From Actinomycetes bacterium (lineage in GTDB: Bacteria > Actinomycetota > Acidimicrobiia > Acidimicrobiales > Acidimicrobiaceae), in NCBI GenBank assembly GCA_021784675.1, contig JAJYHR010000081.1, positions 1-34,312 on the forward strand: a DNA stretch of 34,312 nt, given 5' to 3'. Positions 33,312 through 34,312 of the stretch are shown piece after piece; position 1 is the stretch's first letter; each line of letters starts with the position of its first letter. The position numbers and the translations under genes are program-made. Under the pieces are notes generated by a model. That model saw only the letters and a list, made by a program, of their open reading frames with translations. It did no database searches and was not told where the DNA came from.

Positions 33312-33908
33312 GTGCGCTTCGGAATCAACTGGGACTACCGGTGCCCCTTCGCCCGGAATATGCACGAGCATCTCGTCACCGCGCTGCAGGACGGGGCTGG
33401 CTACGAGGTCGAGTTCATCCCGTTCTCACTCAGCCAGGTTCACGTCGAAGAGGGCGAGCCTTCCGTCTGGGCCGATCCCAACCGCCATCACGAGCTGCTG
33501 GCGGTGATGTCGGGAATGGTGACCCAGAAGCTCTTCCCGGACCGCTTCTACGCAACCCACCTGGCCCTCTTCTCCGCCCGCCACGACCAGGCTCTCGACA
33601 TCAGCGACCGCGAGACGGTAGCGGGCGTTCTGGAGGCCAATGGAATTGCCTCCGGCAAGGTGTTCGCCGAGATCGACTCGGGATGGCCACTCGCCGGCTT
33701 CCAGGAGGCTCACACCAGGAGCGTCGAGGAGTTTCACGCCTTTGGGGTTCCCACCTTCTTCATCGGCGAGAACGCTGCCTTTGTCCGGGTGATGACCAGG
33801 CCAGAGGGCGACGCTGCCGCCGCCCGCCGGACCATCGACCGGATTCTGGAGACGCTGACGGGCTATCCCGAGCTCAACGAGATCAAGCAGACCCGGATCG
33901 CCCGCTAG
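33312..33908 (+). CDS. DsbA-like (FrnE-type) thioredoxin-fold protein
   Basis: This 198-residue protein matches the DSBA oxidoreductase/2-hydroxychromene-2-carboxylate isomerase-like family. The active-site position reads DYRCPFAR, so only Cys11 remains of the usual CxxC. The insert helical domain follows, then FGVPTFFIGENAAFVR with the conserved cis-proline (VPT). GTG 33312 follows AAAGGAG and is a clear start. There is no signal peptide, so it is cytosolic. The lone cysteine suggests glutathione-transferase- or mycothiol-linked chemistry rather than disulfide formation, but this is inference. Confidence 0.85.
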   Translation: MRFGINWDYRCPFARNMHEHLVTALQDGAGYEVEFIPFSLSQVHVEEGEPSVWADPNRHHELLAVMSGMVTQKLFPDRFYATHLALFSARHDQALDISDRETVAGVLEANGIASGKVFAEIDSGWPLAGFQEAHTRSVEEFHAFGVPTFFIGENAAFVRVMTRPEGDAAAARRTIDRILETLTGYPELNEIKQTRIAR

Positions 33909-34312
33909 GGAATCAGGGAGTACTCGCCCTCTCTCGCCTCCTCCCTCAACCCGAAACGGCGATTGGCGTCCGAAGAGGCGTGTGGGACTCTGCCGGTCTT
34001 GACACCAACCAGGGAGCCGACCGAATCGGCAAGCGCCGTCAGGCGCTCCACGACTCGTTGCGCCTCGTTCACCGCCTCGAAGGAGGCTTTGGAACTCCGG
34101 TTCACCTGATCCATAGCCACCGCGATCTGCTGAGCCCCGGCGACCGACTGCTCGGCCACCCGCGATATCTCGTTGGTGGTCACCGACTGCTCCTCGACCG
34201 CCGAGGCGATCGAGGACTGGATGTCGTTGATGTTGGCGATCACGGCGCTGATGTTGCCGATGGCGTCGACCGCGGCGAGGCTCTCTCCCCTGATCGACTC
34301 CAGCCTCCGAGC
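33905..34312 (-). CDS. Methyl-accepting chemotaxis protein, C-terminal part (cut by window edge)
   Basis: The minus-strand frame is open to the window edge and ends at 33905. It reads SAVIANINDIQSSIASAVEEQ, then SVTTNEISRVAEQSVAGAQQ and a heptad-repeat tail. The IASAVEEQSVTTNEISR stretch is the standard distal signalling-domain/methylation-helix sequence of MCPs. The coiled-coil tip and sensor domain lie outside the window. The stop overlaps the end of the convergent DsbA-like gene by 4 nt. It implies a motile or otherwise chemosensory organism. No pentapeptide tether for CheR is visible at the C-terminus (it ends EYSLIP). Confidence 0.88.
   Translation of the reverse strand, partial: ARRLESIRGESLAAVDAIGNISAVIANINDIQSSIASAVEEQSVTTNEISRVAEQSVAGAQQIAVAMDQVNRSSKASFEAVNEAQRVVERLTALADSVGSLVGVKTGRVPHASSDANRRFGLREEAREGEYSLIP

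Overview
The window reads as chromosomal DNA of a high-GC Gram-positive bacterium. The actinobacterial signs are a MarP-type membrane serine protease, a CmtR-like ArsR metal sensor, many GTG starts, 4-nt ATGA/GTGA gene overlaps and roughly 63% GC. A member of the Acidimicrobiia would fit, but that placement is inference. There are no rRNA genes or CRISPR arrays; four tRNA genes are present.

Left segment (1-10294): the N-terminus of a tyrosine integrase beside a tRNA-Arg gene marks the edge of an integrated element that lies mostly outside the window. Then come housekeeping genes: cutA, tadA, tRNA-Ser, a metallo-beta-lactamase-fold hydrolase, a MarP-like protease, a small CopD-like membrane protein, and the glutamate synthase pair gltB-gltD.

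Central accessory block (about 10.3-29.5 kb): a gene-poor 1.1 kb stretch leads to a strong sigma70-like promoter overlapped by a 26-bp near-perfect palindrome. Behind it lies one co-directional gene train of about 14 kb. It encodes a two-subunit transketolase, a RuBisCO-like protein (RLP), a ribose-type ABC importer (binding lipoprotein, double ATPase, permease), an MtnA-type isomerase, a class II aldolase fused to a short-chain dehydrogenase, an MtnK-type kinase, a FucU/RbsD mutarotase, a GntR/UTRA regulator and a close LsrF homologue. The combination looks like an uptake and catabolic route for a 5-modified (for example 5-deoxy or 5-methylthio) pentose. It joins modules normally seen apart: methylthioribose salvage, autoinducer-2 degradation, and RLP/transketolase branches. 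The key chemical observation is that oxidising C4 of 5-deoxyribulose-1-phosphate gives 3-hydroxy-2,4-pentanedione-5-phosphate, the known LsrF substrate. The SDR domain plus LsrF could therefore turn 5-deoxyribose into DHAP and acetyl-CoA. This is a hypothesis, not a demonstrated pathway.

The operon is followed by a decayed IS1634-like transposase carrying a (CGCCAT)7 microsatellite. Next is a compact metal-resistance operon on the minus strand: mercuric reductase, CmtR-like ArsR regulator and an NrtS-like small membrane protein.

Right segment (29.8-34.3 kb): tRNA-Gly and tRNA-Pro, then a DedA membrane protein, an alpha/beta hydrolase, a RecB-family nuclease with an iron-sulfur cysteine set, a PAP2 phosphatase, a NUDIX hydrolase, a DsbA-like protein, and the C-terminus of a methyl-accepting chemotaxis protein cut by the window edge.
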